A stretch of 64,000 nucleotides of DNA from Oscillatoriales cyanobacterium RM2_1_1 (GCA_012033335.1 JAAURB010000001.1:62001-126000), one strand, 5' to 3'. Positions 36,455-45,996 are shown, numbered from the stretch's first letter. Translations and numbers: made by a program. The notes: generated by a model not told the origin, from the letters alone.

Positions 36455-36582
36455 AGTAGTTAGGATGGAAGAAACTGCAGGGTGAAGGGGACTAAGGGCG
36501 ATCGCTTGAAGTTTATCCTTAAGGTTTGTACTGAAAGTTTGCACTTAATTTGCACTTAAGGTTTGCTGAGGTTGGAGCCGGT

Positions 36583-37416
36583 CTAGATCGGTTCATCCGG
36601 CACTACAAGTTTGGCAATGCCTGCTACCAACTTATCCAGTAAAAGCCCGACAATCCCGACATAAATTAGCGCCAGAATAATCTCACTAATCAAAGAGCTA
36701 TTCCAGGCATCCCAGATGAAAAAGCCAATTCCTACCCCGCCAATCAACATCTCTGCCGCCACAATGGCCAACCAGGACAGTCCTACTCCAATCCGCAATC
36801 CTGTAAAGACATAGGGAACCGTTGCCGGGAACAGGACTTTTGTGAAGTACTTATGACGGGGCAATTTCAGCACCCGAGCCACGTTCTTATAGTCTTGGGG
36901 AACCTGTTGGGCCCCCACTGCAGTATTGATTAAGACAGGCCAGATTGCTGTAATGAAAATTACGAAAATTGCCGAGGGTTCGCTTTCTTGAAAGGCCGCC
37001 AGGGAAATGGGCAACCAGGCTAGGGGAGGAACCGTTCTCAATACCTGAATAATCGGATCAAGCGCATCATAAATCACTTGATTAGTGCCAATGACCATGC
37101 CAATGGCGATCCCCGCAACCGCCGCCAGACTAAACCCAATGGCAACCCGTTTCAAGCTGGCTAGAATCTGCCAGAATAGCCCTTTGTCCGTACCGCCATT
37201 ATCAAAAAAGGGATCAATAATCAGTTCCCAGGTATCCTGTAAAACCCGAATCGGCCCGGGTAAAGAAGTGTTGTCTCCCATGCACAGAAGTTGCCAAATC
37301 GTTAACAAAATGAGAATGGCAGCCGCTGAAGTGAGAAATTTACGGCTTGATTTCTGGATGGATTGTAACCACCTGGGAATTGGGGTCTGTTTTCGCGCAA
37401 GAGTACTAACAGTCAT
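36583..37416 (-). CDS. nrtB: Nitrate ABC transporter permease NrtB
   Basis: 277 residues, about six membrane segments. Family features: SLKRVAIGFSLAAVAGIAIGMVIG, LRTVPPLAWLPISLAAF, and the EAA-type loop VARVLKLPRHKYFTKVLFPATVPYVFTGLRIGVGLSW. It forms the membrane channel of the NrtABCD importer in the plasma membrane. It is separated from nrtA by 131 bases that contain a 16-bp hairpin, and is followed by nrtC at 128 bases. Confidence 0.96.
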   Translation of the reverse strand: MTVSTLARKQTPIPRWLQSIQKSSRKFLTSAAAILILLTIWQLLCMGDNTSLPGPIRVLQDTWELIIDPFFDNGGTDKGLFWQILASLKRVAIGFSLAAVAGIAIGMVIGTNQVIYDALDPIIQVLRTVPPLAWLPISLAAFQESEPSAIFVIFITAIWPVLINTAVGAQQVPQDYKNVARVLKLPRHKYFTKVLFPATVPYVFTGLRIGVGLSWLAIVAAEMLIGGVGIGFFIWDAWNSSLISEIILALIYVGIVGLLLDKLVAGIAKLVVPDEPI

Positions 37417-37492
37417 CAGTTTAAGTTTGAATGAAGAACAAATCCGGGGTTGAGTTTACAACTTGCATTTGATTCTGCCTGGCTGAAGTTGC

Positions 37493-37529
37493 GCTCAAGT
37501 CAGATTTCTCAGGGAAATCTGACTTGAGC
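37493..37529 (-). promoter_or_regulatory. 16-bp perfect hairpin between nrtA and nrtB
   Basis: GCTCAAGTCAGATTTC pairs perfectly with its complement around a five-base loop. In the direction of transcription no T run follows, but on the opposite strand one does. Such a stem could stabilise the 3' end of nrtA mRNA or reduce read-through, giving more binding protein than channel. Confidence 0.65.
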
Positions 37530-37547
37530 TGGCCTGAATTTTTTTTG

Positions 37548-38900
37548 CTAGATTTTTTTAATTGCTAGGGCACTTAAGTATTCTGTGGGGTTTTCTGGAT
37601 CAAATTTCACCCCATCAAAGAAGGTTTCTATGCCACGGGAGGTGCTAGCGGGAATGGCCGCTTCCTGACCAATTGCCTTAGCCGCTTCTTGCCAGAGATC
37701 TTCCCGATTCACCGCATCAACTAATGCTTTGGTGTCGGTATCGGGTGGCAGATAGCCCCAGCGAATATTTTCCGTCAGGAACCACAGATCATGACTCTTG
37801 AAAGGATAAGAAGCATTGTCCCGCCAGTATTTCTGCATTAACTCCCGGCCCTCTGCCTCAGGAATGGTTCGCAAGCCCATTTCATAGATGCCTTTGGAGC
37901 GATCAATGATGTCTTCTACTGGAACCTTGAACCACTCTCGTCCAGAGACAATTTGACACATTTCTTCTTTGTTTTCATCAGCATCGCACCACTGTTGCGC
38001 TTCTAAAACCGCCATCAATAATGCCTTGGCAGCCTTGGGGTTTTGATCCACCCAGTCTGCTCTCATGCCAAAAGCCTTTTCAGGGTGGTTTTTCCAGAGT
38101 TCCCCAGTTGTTAGAGCGTTGTAGCCCACATCCTGGTTAATGGTCTGCAAAGGCCAGGGTTCTCCTACACAGAAAGATTCCATCGCTCCAACTTTGACGT
38201 TGGCCACCATTTGGGCCGGTGGCACAACAATGGTGGAAACATCTACATCAGGATTAATTCCCCCTGCAGCCAGCCAATAGCGAATCCACATGTCATGGGT
38301 TCCGCCGGGAAAAGTCATGGCGCACTTGATTTCAGGGTTGGTGGCTTTCTTGGCCTCAAACGCAGCTTTGAGGGGAGTACTATCTAAGCCAATTTGTAAA
38401 TCTCTGTATTCATTGGACAACTGAATTCCCTGGCCATTCACATTTAGTCGGGCCAGAATGTACATGGGGAGCTTAGTGCCACCGGTAACAGTGCCATTTG
38501 AAATCAAATAGGGCATCGGAGTCAAAATATGGGCTCCATCAATTCCGCCGCCCGCAGAACCTAGCACCAAATTATCACGGGTTGTGCCCCAGGAAGCCTG
38601 CTTGGTCACTTCAACATCGGGCATTCCATACTTGGCAAACATGCCCTTTTCCTTGGCAATGATCAGGGGGGCAGAATCCGTCAGAGCAATGAATCCCAGC
38701 TTTGCCGTGGTGACTTCAGGAGCATCTCCGGCGGCCACAGGGCCAGGAGTTCCAGTGGGACTGGCTGGGGTGGCCTCGGGGGAAGCAGGAGTTTGGGTCG
38801 TTTGGGTGCTGGTGGTACAGCCATGCAAAATCATCGCACTGGCGGCGGTAGCTCCAGCGGTAGAAATGAACTTGCGTCTAGAAATTTTACTCATTGACAT
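37548..38900 (-). CDS. nrtA: Nitrate-binding lipoprotein NrtA
   Basis: 450 residues. The N-terminus has twin arginines (SRRKF, residues 7-11) and a lipobox ending at Cys28 (LHGC), so it should be exported, probably folded, and lipid-anchored. A Pro/Thr/Ala-rich linker spans to about residue 60. The binding fold follows: KLGFIALTDSAPLIIAKEKGMFAKYG, GGIDGAHILTPMP, FPGGTHDMWIRYWLAAGGI, PPAQMVANVKVGAMESFCVGEPW. These are the conserved nitrate-site segments of NrtA. First gene of the operon; an alternative start is Met3. Confidence 0.97.
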   Translation of the reverse strand: MSMSKISRRKFISTAGATAASAMILHGCTTSTQTTQTPASPEATPASPTGTPGPVAAGDAPEVTTAKLGFIALTDSAPLIIAKEKGMFAKYGMPDVEVTKQASWGTTRDNLVLGSAGGGIDGAHILTPMPYLISNGTVTGGTKLPMYILARLNVNGQGIQLSNEYRDLQIGLDSTPLKAAFEAKKATNPEIKCAMTFPGGTHDMWIRYWLAAGGINPDVDVSTIVVPPAQMVANVKVGAMESFCVGEPWPLQTINQDVGYNALTTGELWKNHPEKAFGMRADWVDQNPKAAKALLMAVLEAQQWCDADENKEEMCQIVSGREWFKVPVEDIIDRSKGIYEMGLRTIPEAEGRELMQKYWRDNASYPFKSHDLWFLTENIRWGYLPPDTDTKALVDAVNREDLWQEAAKAIGQEAAIPASTSRGIETFFDGVKFDPENPTEYLSALAIKKI

Positions 38901-38967
38901 GTTTAAAAACTAAGGGTTGACAGTTTGACAACTCAAGCATGACTTACAAAACTTTTTGTAGGAAAAA

Positions 38968-39047
38968 CTCTCAGCTTCCTAATCAAAAGCTTAGAAAAAA
39001 TTGCCGTAGACAATAGAATTTTGCTGGTAATTTGCTGAAGCTGAGAG
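38968..39047 (-). promoter_or_regulatory. Long-range stem in the nrtA leader
   Basis: CTCTCAGCTTC at 38968-38978 and its exact complement GAAGCTGAGAG at 39037-39047 can form an 11-bp stem with a 58-base loop in the nrtA mRNA leader. It starts 68 bases upstream of the start codon. Confidence 0.45.
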
Positions 39048-39312
39048 CCTTTTAGACTCAACGGGCTAGAGGCGCATAACCAACTCAAAATCACCTGAAA
39101 CTACTTGTCTCTTGAGTAGATGCCACTTCAGAGAGTACAACAACACTGCGATCAACCTACCCTCTAACAAATGATTAATTCTTGAGTGATAATCACTTGA
39201 ATATTTATCAATATAAGCTCAAAAGGGACTTGATTGACCATCATGACCAGTGCAATACCAAAGCTGGAAAAGTACTTACTCCTCTTTAAAATTAATTTGG
39301 ACTTAACTTGAT

Positions 39313-39353
39313 AATTTACAATCTTTTACACTGAAAAATGTATCGTTTATAAC
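39313..39353 (-). promoter_or_regulatory. Candidate NtcA-activated promoter for nrtABCD
   Basis: On the minus strand GTT-N8-TAC lies at 39353-39340 (one mismatch to GTA-N8-TAC). Twenty-one bases further, TAAATT at 39318-39313 fits the TAN3T -10 box. This spacing is that of class II NtcA promoters. The implied leader to nrtA is about 400 bases. Confidence 0.5.
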
Positions 39354-39560
39354 AAAAAACCAACTAATTTTAAAAAAACGCATCACTTCCTCTATTTTTT
39401 TGCATAAGTCAAGAATCCCTGACTAGTGCAAACTTTCTAGCCTCCCGTGGCGATGAAGTAGCCCTTGAATTATGATTAAGCTTAGGGACTGCTTAGAGTA
39501 TCTTTATGGCTCCAGAAATGTGCTCCTGAGAATGTTCCCTGTTGACTGACAAAACTCTCT

Positions 39561-39650
39561 CGCCCTCATCCCCAACCCCTCTCCCTCTCTGGGAGAGGGG
39601 AGATCTTTATCTGGTTCCCTCTCCCAAGTTTTGGGACAGTGGCGATAAAC
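39561..39650. repeat. Palindromic CCCTCTCCC/GGGAGAGGG repeat
   Basis: CCCCTCTCCCTCTCTGGGAGAGGGG forms a long stem, preceded by CCCTCATCCCCAA and followed by a further CCCTCTCCCAAG. This kind of sequence is a common dispersed intergenic repeat in cyanobacteria and some other bacteria. Confidence 0.6.
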
Positions 39651-39758
39651 CAAAAAAAAGGCTTCAGGCTGACGATTCAGACCCTGAAACCTTGTATTTT
39701 GATCATGTATTTTGATCAGTTTAGTTTGACGAATCAATTCGATGAATTAATCCGTTGT

Positions 39759-40454
39759 CTAGGCTTTCCGCTTCAGTAAAGATCCGGCACCCAATCCTCC
39801 GAGGGTGAGCAAACCCAATACAGAAGCAGGTTCAGGAACACTGGTGGGAGTGGCCGGATTAACAGAAATAGCATTCACGTCGAAGCCATCTCGATCTTTT
39901 AGGTCTGCTGATTTGTCCACTAGCAAGATGTACTTGTACAAGTTGCTATTGCCGATATTGATGGTCGCCCCAGATCCAGCTACACCGTCTTTCTGGTTGG
40001 TGTCATAGGCTCCATCCGCAATATTCTTGACTCGACCCACATCAAACCAATTACCACTCCCCAGGGTGGACGCTAAATCCCCTGCCGCGAAATCCAGGTC
40101 AGTTCCCACGTAAACTTCAACCTGTTCGTCATAGTCACTTTGCTTGTTCTTAAACCCCCAAGTGGTTTCCCAGAGGGTAATATCCCCGGAGAACCAGGTG
40201 TCAAAGCTGAAAATCCCCCAACCGCCAACTCCGAGGCTGAGGAAATCCTTGGTTCCATCTGCTTGAGGCGCACCAAGGACATTATCTGTATTGCTTCTCG
40301 CCGCTGTCTTGGTCGCGTTATTGAAGTTAAATTTCCCCTGATTGTAATACTCAACCTTGGTGGCGAAAGTCCCAGCCAAAGAAGGTGCAGCAACCAGAGT
40401 GATTGCAGCTAGAGAAATAGGAACTGATAGCAAGAGCTTAGAAATTTTATTCAT
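39759..40454 (-). CDS. PEP-CTERM sorting domain exported protein
   Basis: 231 residues from the ATG at 40454, which gives a clean signal peptide (MNKISKLLLSVPISLAAITLVAAPSLAG); the frame upstream has no pattern. The mature part is rich in Asp, Gly and aromatic residues (GGWGIFSFDTWFSGDITLWETTWG). The C-terminus is a PEP-CTERM signal: VPEPASVLGLLTLGG followed by a basic KRK end. Such proteins are processed by an exosortase and often become part of the surface or extracellular matrix. No exosortase is in the window. Confidence 0.9.
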   Translation of the reverse strand: MNKISKLLLSVPISLAAITLVAAPSLAGTFATKVEYYNQGKFNFNNATKTAARSNTDNVLGAPQADGTKDFLSLGVGGWGIFSFDTWFSGDITLWETTWGFKNKQSDYDEQVEVYVGTDLDFAAGDLASTLGSGNWFDVGRVKNIADGAYDTNQKDGVAGSGATINIGNSNLYKYILLVDKSADLKDRDGFDVNAISVNPATPTSVPEPASVLGLLTLGGLGAGSLLKRKA

Positions 40455-40905
40455 TGAGATCACCATCTGATGGATAAAGTTAAGAACTAAATGTATGCCT
40501 TCAGTTCTTAAGGTATCTTCTATCCCAATCTCAAACAACCGGAAAAATACGGATTTAACAAGGGATTACTCAGTAATTTCTACAGGTATCAGGCTGTTAT
40601 CAACATTTCCCGTCCTGATACATATTGATACCTATATCTAGCTTTTAATTACACTCTATAGTGATCCCATCTGAATAGGGATTTAGGTAAAGCCTGTTTA
40701 GATGAGAGACTCAACCGCGCCCCAAACCTATAGAACACCCTCTAAACTATTATCAAATCAGATATAAATCCTGTGGTGCAGGATCTTGCTTGCTGGAAAA
40801 CATACAGGCAAGATGTCTGCTAAAAAAACAGCCGTCTCGGCTGTTCTACAAATAAAGCTGGGCTCACTGCACCGTCTCACTTGTCAAGCCCCAAACTCAA
40901 ACTGT
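40455..40905. other. Intergenic 451 bases with a dispersed repeat copy
   Basis: The promoter-side half next to the PEP-CTERM gene is AT-rich with no visible motif. Bases 40770-40850 hold a dispersed repeat copy, listed separately. Confidence 0.5.
40770..40850. repeat. Dispersed repeat, copy 1
   Basis: Contains CCTGTGGTGCAGGATCTTGC, ACAGGCAAGATG, and the stem ACAGCCG-TCT-CGGCTGT. Related copies lie at 41831-41886 and 60905-61035. Confidence 0.7.
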
Positions 40906-41706
40906 TCAAACTCCCTCTAACCAGGATGAAAAGGGTTGGGTAAACTGGGCCAGAGACAAGAGCTGAATATCTAAGGATTGACTTGCTGAATCCCTCTCTG
41001 CTTGGGTATTGTAGCCCCAATCTCCCAGAAACAACTGGACATTGCTCAGATCGGATTGCTGTTGCACCGATAGTAAGGTTTGGATCCGATCCTCAACAAA
41101 CCAGATCCTCGGGGCTGGATTAGATTGGGCGGACAATTCCCGCAGCGTTTGATGCTTGGGACGCTGATGACCTTTGCCAAAAACCAGGCCCTCTGGCATT
41201 TCAATTCCAGCTTGTTGGAGGAGCGATCGCGTAAATCGTTCTTCTTTAGTGGTGATAATAAACAGCTTGACGGGGCTGTGTAAGACTTGCTCAATTCTTG
41301 CAATGACTCCTGGATAAAACTGATGCTGGGACAGCCAATCCGCTAAATCTTCGGCAATCCATTGATCCCGAACCTGATCTAGCTTTGGCCCCAGGACACT
41401 CGCCTCCAGGTTGTCCGTTTTCACAAATTGCTGGACAATATCAGGCCAATTCCCTAAGATTTCCGCTTCGGGTATTCCCTGGATTAAAGCCCGCAGTAAG
41501 ACAGGCATTTCCCAGCCCGTCTCAATGACTGGTCGAGTCCGGTAGAATCGTTCGGCCAATTGATTGATCAATTCAGGGGTCGGTTCGGGATCGAATGGTG
41601 ACCAAACCTGGCAATAGGTGCGCCAGGCGGTCTGAAAGTATTCAATCATGCCGTCACAAAGTACCCCATCAAAGTCTAGGGCTAAAATTTCAGGTTGATC
41701 AGTCAT
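40906..41706 (-). CDS. HAD family hydrolase
   Basis: 266 residues. HAD motif I is ALDFDGVLCDGM with the usual Asp-x-Asp pair, motif II lies in LFIITTKEERF, and motifs III-IV in KHQTLREL and IWFVEDRIQTL. A large helical cap domain lies between motifs I and II (residues about 20-130). It is probably a phosphatase on a small metabolite, but the substrate is not readable. It has the standard DxD, unlike the other HAD protein at 8074-8766. Copies of a dispersed repeat lie on both sides of the gene. Confidence 0.82.
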   Translation of the reverse strand: MTDQPEILALDFDGVLCDGMIEYFQTAWRTYCQVWSPFDPEPTPELINQLAERFYRTRPVIETGWEMPVLLRALIQGIPEAEILGNWPDIVQQFVKTDNLEASVLGPKLDQVRDQWIAEDLADWLSQHQFYPGVIARIEQVLHSPVKLFIITTKEERFTRSLLQQAGIEMPEGLVFGKGHQRPKHQTLRELSAQSNPAPRIWFVEDRIQTLLSVQQQSDLSNVQLFLGDWGYNTQAERDSASQSLDIQLLSLAQFTQPFSSWLEGV

Positions 41707-42132
41707 GATTTTTGAGAGGCTGAGTGATTTGCAACCTCAAGCTACCATAGGATTTCTCGGTTGGCGATGGGAAAATGCCCTGTCGAGAAATTGCCTGAGG
41801 ATTATGGATTAAATATGGATTAAATAAGCGTAGAACAGCCGGAACGGCTGTTTCCTGGCAGGCAAGATGCCTGAACCACAGGATTTGTGATGATTTGATA
41901 GACGTTCTCAGGCAAGGGTTGATGTGTTCTAGAGAACCGACTTCAAACCAAACAATTTTGTAGAATTATAAAATATGAATTTTTTAGTGGAAATTTCAGC
42001 GGAAATTTTCAAGATTTCAAGCCCGATCTAGTCTCAGGTGTTGACTGCTTGCTTAAGTCCTTCCTAAAGACAGAGCAAACCCCCCATTTTATTCGTGATC
42101 ATGAGCAAGTGATTTATCAGGAGATTTAGACT
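41707..42132. other. Intergenic 426 bases upstream of NDH-2
   Basis: Contains the second dispersed repeat copy near its left end; the rest is AT-rich with no gene. It holds promoters for the two divergent genes. Confidence 0.5.
41831..41886. repeat. Dispersed repeat, copy 2
   Basis: Inverted relative to copy 1: AACAGCC-GGAAC-GGCTGTT stem, then CTGGCAGGCAAGATGCCTG and CCACAGGATTT. Confidence 0.7.
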
Positions 42133-43449
42133 ATGTCTGATGCCAATTCCAATTCTCCTCATCACGTAGTGATTGTTGGAGGCGGCTTTGCGGGACTCCA
42201 TGCCGCCAAAGACCTGGGTCGAGCCCCGCTGAAAGTCACCCTGGTAGACAAGCGTAACTTTCATCTGTTTCAGCCCCTGTTATATCAGGTGGCAACCGGT
42301 AGTTTGTCCCCTGGGGATATTGCCTCTCCGATTCGGATGGTGTTGAGTCGGAACCAGAATACTCAAGTCTTGATGGCAGAGGCGACCGATATCATTCCGG
42401 CAGAACGCAAGCTGGTATTGCGGGATGGGGAACTCACCTACGACACCCTGATCATTGCCACGGGAGTCAGCCATTATTACTTCGGCAATGACCACTGGGA
42501 ACCTCTAGCCCCCGGACTAAAAACCCTGGAGAATGCCCTGGAAATTCGCAAGCGGATCTTTGCGGCGTTTGAGCAGGCGGAACGAGAAGCCGATCCGCAA
42601 AAGCGGCAAGCTTTGCTAACTTTTATTGTGGTGGGGGCAGGCCCTACCGGGGTGGAGTTGGCGGGGGCTCTAGCTGAAATTGCCTATCGGATTCTGAAGG
42701 ATAATTTTCGCAGTATTGACACAGCCGAAACTCAAATTTTACTTTTAGAAGGCATGGATCGGGTGCTTCCCCCCTACACCCCTGATCTCTCCGCCAAAGC
42801 AGAAACCGCTTTGAATCAGTTGGGGGTAGTTGTCCGCACCAAAACCCTAGTGACCAATATTGCAGGGGAAATCGTCACGGTTAAATCCGGGGATCACACA
42901 GAACAAATTGCGGCGAAGACTATTTTGTGGGCGGCTGGAGTCAAGGCATCGCCCTTGGGTAAGCTGATTGGTGATCGAACTGGGGCAGAGTTGGATCGGT
43001 CGGGTCGAGTGATTGTGGAACCTGACCTGAGTGTGAAAGATCATCCCAATATTTTTGTGATTGGAGACTTGGCCAATTTTCCCCATCAGGGAGAACGTCC
43101 CCTGCCCGGGGTTGCCCCCGTTGCCATTCAGCAAGGGGTCTATGTGGCGAAGTTGGTTCAGCAGCGCTTGAAGGGTAAGACCTTAGCCAAACCGTTTTAC
43201 TACAAAGACTATGGCAGCCTGGCGGTGATTGGCCGCAATCAAGCCGTAGTGGATCTAAAATTTGCCCGATTCTCTGGATTTCCTGCCTGGTTTGCCTGGA
43301 TATTTGCCCATATTTTGTTCATCATTGAGTTTGATAATAAACTATTAATCATGATTCAGTGGGCCTGGCGGTACTTCACAGCAGAGGGAGGAGCCCGGTT
43401 GATAACCAATCCAGAGGAGGCCAAAGAAAAGTCAACGGTTCAGGTTTAG
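42133..43449 (+). CDS. ndh: Type II NAD(P)H dehydrogenase (NDH-2)
   Basis: 438 residues. Single-subunit FAD enzyme that passes electrons from NAD(P)H to quinone without pumping protons. The FAD-binding motif is IVGGGFAGLHAAKDLG, followed by LYQVATGSLSPGDIASP; the NAD-binding motif is VVGAGPTGVELAGALAE; the second FAD contact is IFVIGDLANFPH. The C-terminal hydrophobic helix FPAWFAWIFAHILFIIEF fits membrane association. Cyanobacteria have several Ndb paralogues and I cannot say which this is. ATG at 42133 follows CAGGAGAT eight bases upstream. Confidence 0.92.
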   Translation: MSDANSNSPHHVVIVGGGFAGLHAAKDLGRAPLKVTLVDKRNFHLFQPLLYQVATGSLSPGDIASPIRMVLSRNQNTQVLMAEATDIIPAERKLVLRDGELTYDTLIIATGVSHYYFGNDHWEPLAPGLKTLENALEIRKRIFAAFEQAEREADPQKRQALLTFIVVGAGPTGVELAGALAEIAYRILKDNFRSIDTAETQILLLEGMDRVLPPYTPDLSAKAETALNQLGVVVRTKTLVTNIAGEIVTVKSGDHTEQIAAKTILWAAGVKASPLGKLIGDRTGAELDRSGRVIVEPDLSVKDHPNIFVIGDLANFPHQGERPLPGVAPVAIQQGVYVAKLVQQRLKGKTLAKPFYYKDYGSLAVIGRNQAVVDLKFARFSGFPAWFAWIFAHILFIIEFDNKLLIMIQWAWRYFTAEGGARLITNPEEAKEKSTVQV

Positions 43450-43554
43450 GGAGGAGGGGTTTTTAAAAATTTAGTCAGAACTCAAAATAGAAAGCCCTTC
43501 AACCCTTAGAATAGGTGACATAATCAATCCTGTACGAACAGGGTCAGGCTCCCT

Positions 43555-45984
43555 ATGGTTACCAGCCAACTTCTTGATAGACGCTATCAAATTTTAGAGG
43601 TTCTCGAATCCACGGACATTGGCAAAACCTATTTAGCCAGGGATACCCGCCGCCCCGGTGATTCTTTCTGCTTTGTCAAGCATTTACATCTGGCTGCTGA
43701 GGATCCGGAATTTGTAGATATTGTCCGGCGGCGGTTTCAACAGGAAGCCCAGATTTTAGAAAAGCTCTCGGAACATGACCAGATTCCCCAATTGCTGGCT
43801 TATTTCGAGGAGGATCGGGAGTTCTATCTGGTGGAATCCTATGTTGAGGGCCAATCCCTGGCAGCGGAAATCCAACCGGGCCATCCTCAACCCCAGGATC
43901 AGGTGATTCGGATTCTGATGGAAGTCTTAGATATCCTGATCTTTGTCCATGGCTATGGGGTGATTCATCGCGACATCAAACCTGGAAACCTCTCCCGGCG
44001 AAATTTAGATGGGAAGGTGGTTTTGCTGGATTTTGGTGTAGTCAAGGAGATTAACCTGCACGAGCATCACAATCCCCGCACGGCTCGAGTGGGAACCCTG
44101 GAATACATGCCAGTGGAGCAGTTTGAGGGCCATCCCCAGCTCAATAGTGATATCTATGCCCTGGGAATGATCGCTATTCAAGCCTTGACCGGATTACCGA
44201 TCTATGAACTCCGCCGCCTCCGGGAAACCAATCAATCCAATGGCCGAGAAATTTCCTGGCGACATCTGGCCATCGTCAGCCCGGAATTGGGAGATATTAT
44301 CGACAAAATGGTGCGCTACGATCACCACCAACGCTATCAATCGGCGGGGGAAGCCCTAGCGGATCTGCGGCGACTCAGCGATCGCCCCCAAACCACCGCC
44401 GCCAAGCTAGAGGTCTATCGCAGTGAAGTTCGCCGCTGTGCTGACCATCGGGGAGACATCTCAGTGGTGGGTCGAAAGATTCTGGATGAAATGCGATTGA
44501 GTCTAGATCTGACACCAGAGGACGTTGAGGCGATTGAAGATGAAATTCTCAATCCCTATCGCAAATATTACGAGAAAGGTGAACGCTATGAACAAGCCTT
44601 AGCGGGGGCAGTCAATCAGGAATATCCCCTGAGCCTAGAGACCCTCGAGGAGCTCAAGCGGCTGCAACAAATTCTCGGGATCAGCGATGAAGATGTCGCT
44701 ATCATTGAGCAGAACATCCTGCCAAAATCCTTCTGGGATCAAGTCCTAGAAATCCTCCGGGGGAAACCCGCTGCCATTGTGCGATCGCCGGTTTCCCGGC
44801 GTTCTATTGCCACCCCTTTGGTACGGCGAACCTCCCCGAGTCCCTGGATCCTGGTGGGGACTGGACTAGCTGCCCTATTAGCCATTGGCCTGGCGATTCC
44901 TGAATATCAGAGACGGCAAGATCTAGCGGTGGCTCGCCAGCAACAGCAACAACTCGATCAGCAACAGCTTGAGCGGGTGAAGTTGATTGCGGATCGGGGA
45001 AATTATGAACTGTGTGTGGGTGAAGCCGTTAAGGTACCAGAAGCCTCGACTGAATTTGTGGCCATGCAAACTCTCTTGCAGCGGTGTCAGGATGCTCTGA
45101 ATTGGAGAATTCCTCAGGTTCAGAACTTTGCCCAACTTCCCAGTCCGGTAAATGCCATAGCCTTTAGCCCCGATGGTAAAAATTTAGCCAGTGGCACTCA
45201 AGATGGTTTCGTGCGGATTTGGGATACCGGAACCGGTAAGGTTATGGCCACTCTGGAGGGGGATGCCTCGCCGATCTGGACAGTGAACTATAGCCCTGAT
45301 GGCCAGGAACTGGCATCTGGCAGTGACCAGTGGCGAATTTTAGAGTGGAACCTGGTCAACCAGGAATTATTTATTCCCCTGGAACATGCCGGGCCAATCT
45401 GGGCGGTTGATATCAGTCCCAACGAACAAACCATTGCCAGTGCCAGCAGCGATCTGACGGTGCGGGTGTGGGATCGGCAAAGTGGATTGGTATTGTTTAA
45501 TTTTCCAGTCCACAAAGATGTGGTTTATGCCGTGGCCTTTAGTCCTGATGGTACTCGGATTGTCAGCGGTTCCCAAGACAAAACGATCAAAGTCATGAGC
45601 CTGGAAACGGGGGAGGTGCTCCATAGCCTGGAAGACCATACAGAAGGGGTACGGGCCCTGGCAATCAGTCCCAATGGCCAGACTATTGTGAGTGGCAGTT
45701 TTGATGATACGGTGAAGGTCTGGAACCTGGAAACTGGGAAATTGATCCAGACATTGGCAGGGCATTCGGGGGACGTGGTATCGGTGGCCATTAGTCCCGA
45801 TGGGCGGCTAATTGCCAGTGGCAGCGTCGATCGCACGGTTAAAGTTTGGGATCTGGCGACGGGGGAATTGCTTAACACGTTGACAGGTCATACCAATGAA
45901 GTGGACACAGTGGTGTTTAGTCCGGATAGTCGGGTGCTAGCAAGTAGTGGCCAGGATCAAGAAATCAAATTTTGGCGACAGTAA
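43555..45984 (+). CDS. Serine/threonine protein kinase with C-terminal WD40 propeller
   Basis: 809 residues. The kinase domain (about 8-275) has the catalytic loop HRDIKPGNLSRR and DFGVVKE, so it should be able to bind metal and transfer phosphate. The glycine-rich loop is degenerate (LESTDIGKTYLA). A helical region (about 285-400) with two DLTPEDVEAIE / GISDEDVAIIE-like segments follows. A membrane helix lies near 431-449. From about 523 seven WD40 blades follow, with repeated FSPDG and SGSxDxTVKVW motifs. The propeller would lie across the membrane from the kinase, suggesting an extracytoplasmic sensor. The next gene starts 12 bases on. Confidence 0.93.
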   Translation: MVTSQLLDRRYQILEVLESTDIGKTYLARDTRRPGDSFCFVKHLHLAAEDPEFVDIVRRRFQQEAQILEKLSEHDQIPQLLAYFEEDREFYLVESYVEGQSLAAEIQPGHPQPQDQVIRILMEVLDILIFVHGYGVIHRDIKPGNLSRRNLDGKVVLLDFGVVKEINLHEHHNPRTARVGTLEYMPVEQFEGHPQLNSDIYALGMIAIQALTGLPIYELRRLRETNQSNGREISWRHLAIVSPELGDIIDKMVRYDHHQRYQSAGEALADLRRLSDRPQTTAAKLEVYRSEVRRCADHRGDISVVGRKILDEMRLSLDLTPEDVEAIEDEILNPYRKYYEKGERYEQALAGAVNQEYPLSLETLEELKRLQQILGISDEDVAIIEQNILPKSFWDQVLEILRGKPAAIVRSPVSRRSIATPLVRRTSPSPWILVGTGLAALLAIGLAIPEYQRRQDLAVARQQQQQLDQQQLERVKLIADRGNYELCVGEAVKVPEASTEFVAMQTLLQRCQDALNWRIPQVQNFAQLPSPVNAIAFSPDGKNLASGTQDGFVRIWDTGTGKVMATLEGDASPIWTVNYSPDGQELASGSDQWRILEWNLVNQELFIPLEHAGPIWAVDISPNEQTIASASSDLTVRVWDRQSGLVLFNFPVHKDVVYAVAFSPDGTRIVSGSQDKTIKVMSLETGEVLHSLEDHTEGVRALAISPNGQTIVSGSFDDTVKVWNLETGKLIQTLAGHSGDVVSVAISPDGRLIASGSVDRTVKVWDLATGELLNTLTGHTNEVDTVVFSPDSRVLASSGQDQEIKFWRQ

Positions 45985-45996
45985 TCGCTTTTTTGG

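Larger units (their letters stand above)
38901..39758. other. 858-base region holding the nrt promoter, leader and a repeat
   Basis: The right part has the candidate NtcA site (39340-39353), and the part next to nrtA has a long inverted repeat (38968-39047). Bases 39561-39650 carry a GGGAGAGGGG-type palindromic repeat. No protein-coding gene is convincing; a minus-strand frame at 39504-39737 is made of that repeat. Confidence 0.55.

Noticed and set aside
39504-39737. 77-codon minus-strand frame
   Set aside because: It reads through the CCCTCTCCC/GGGAGAGGG repeat (SPREGEGLGMR text), which gives false open frames in many genomes.
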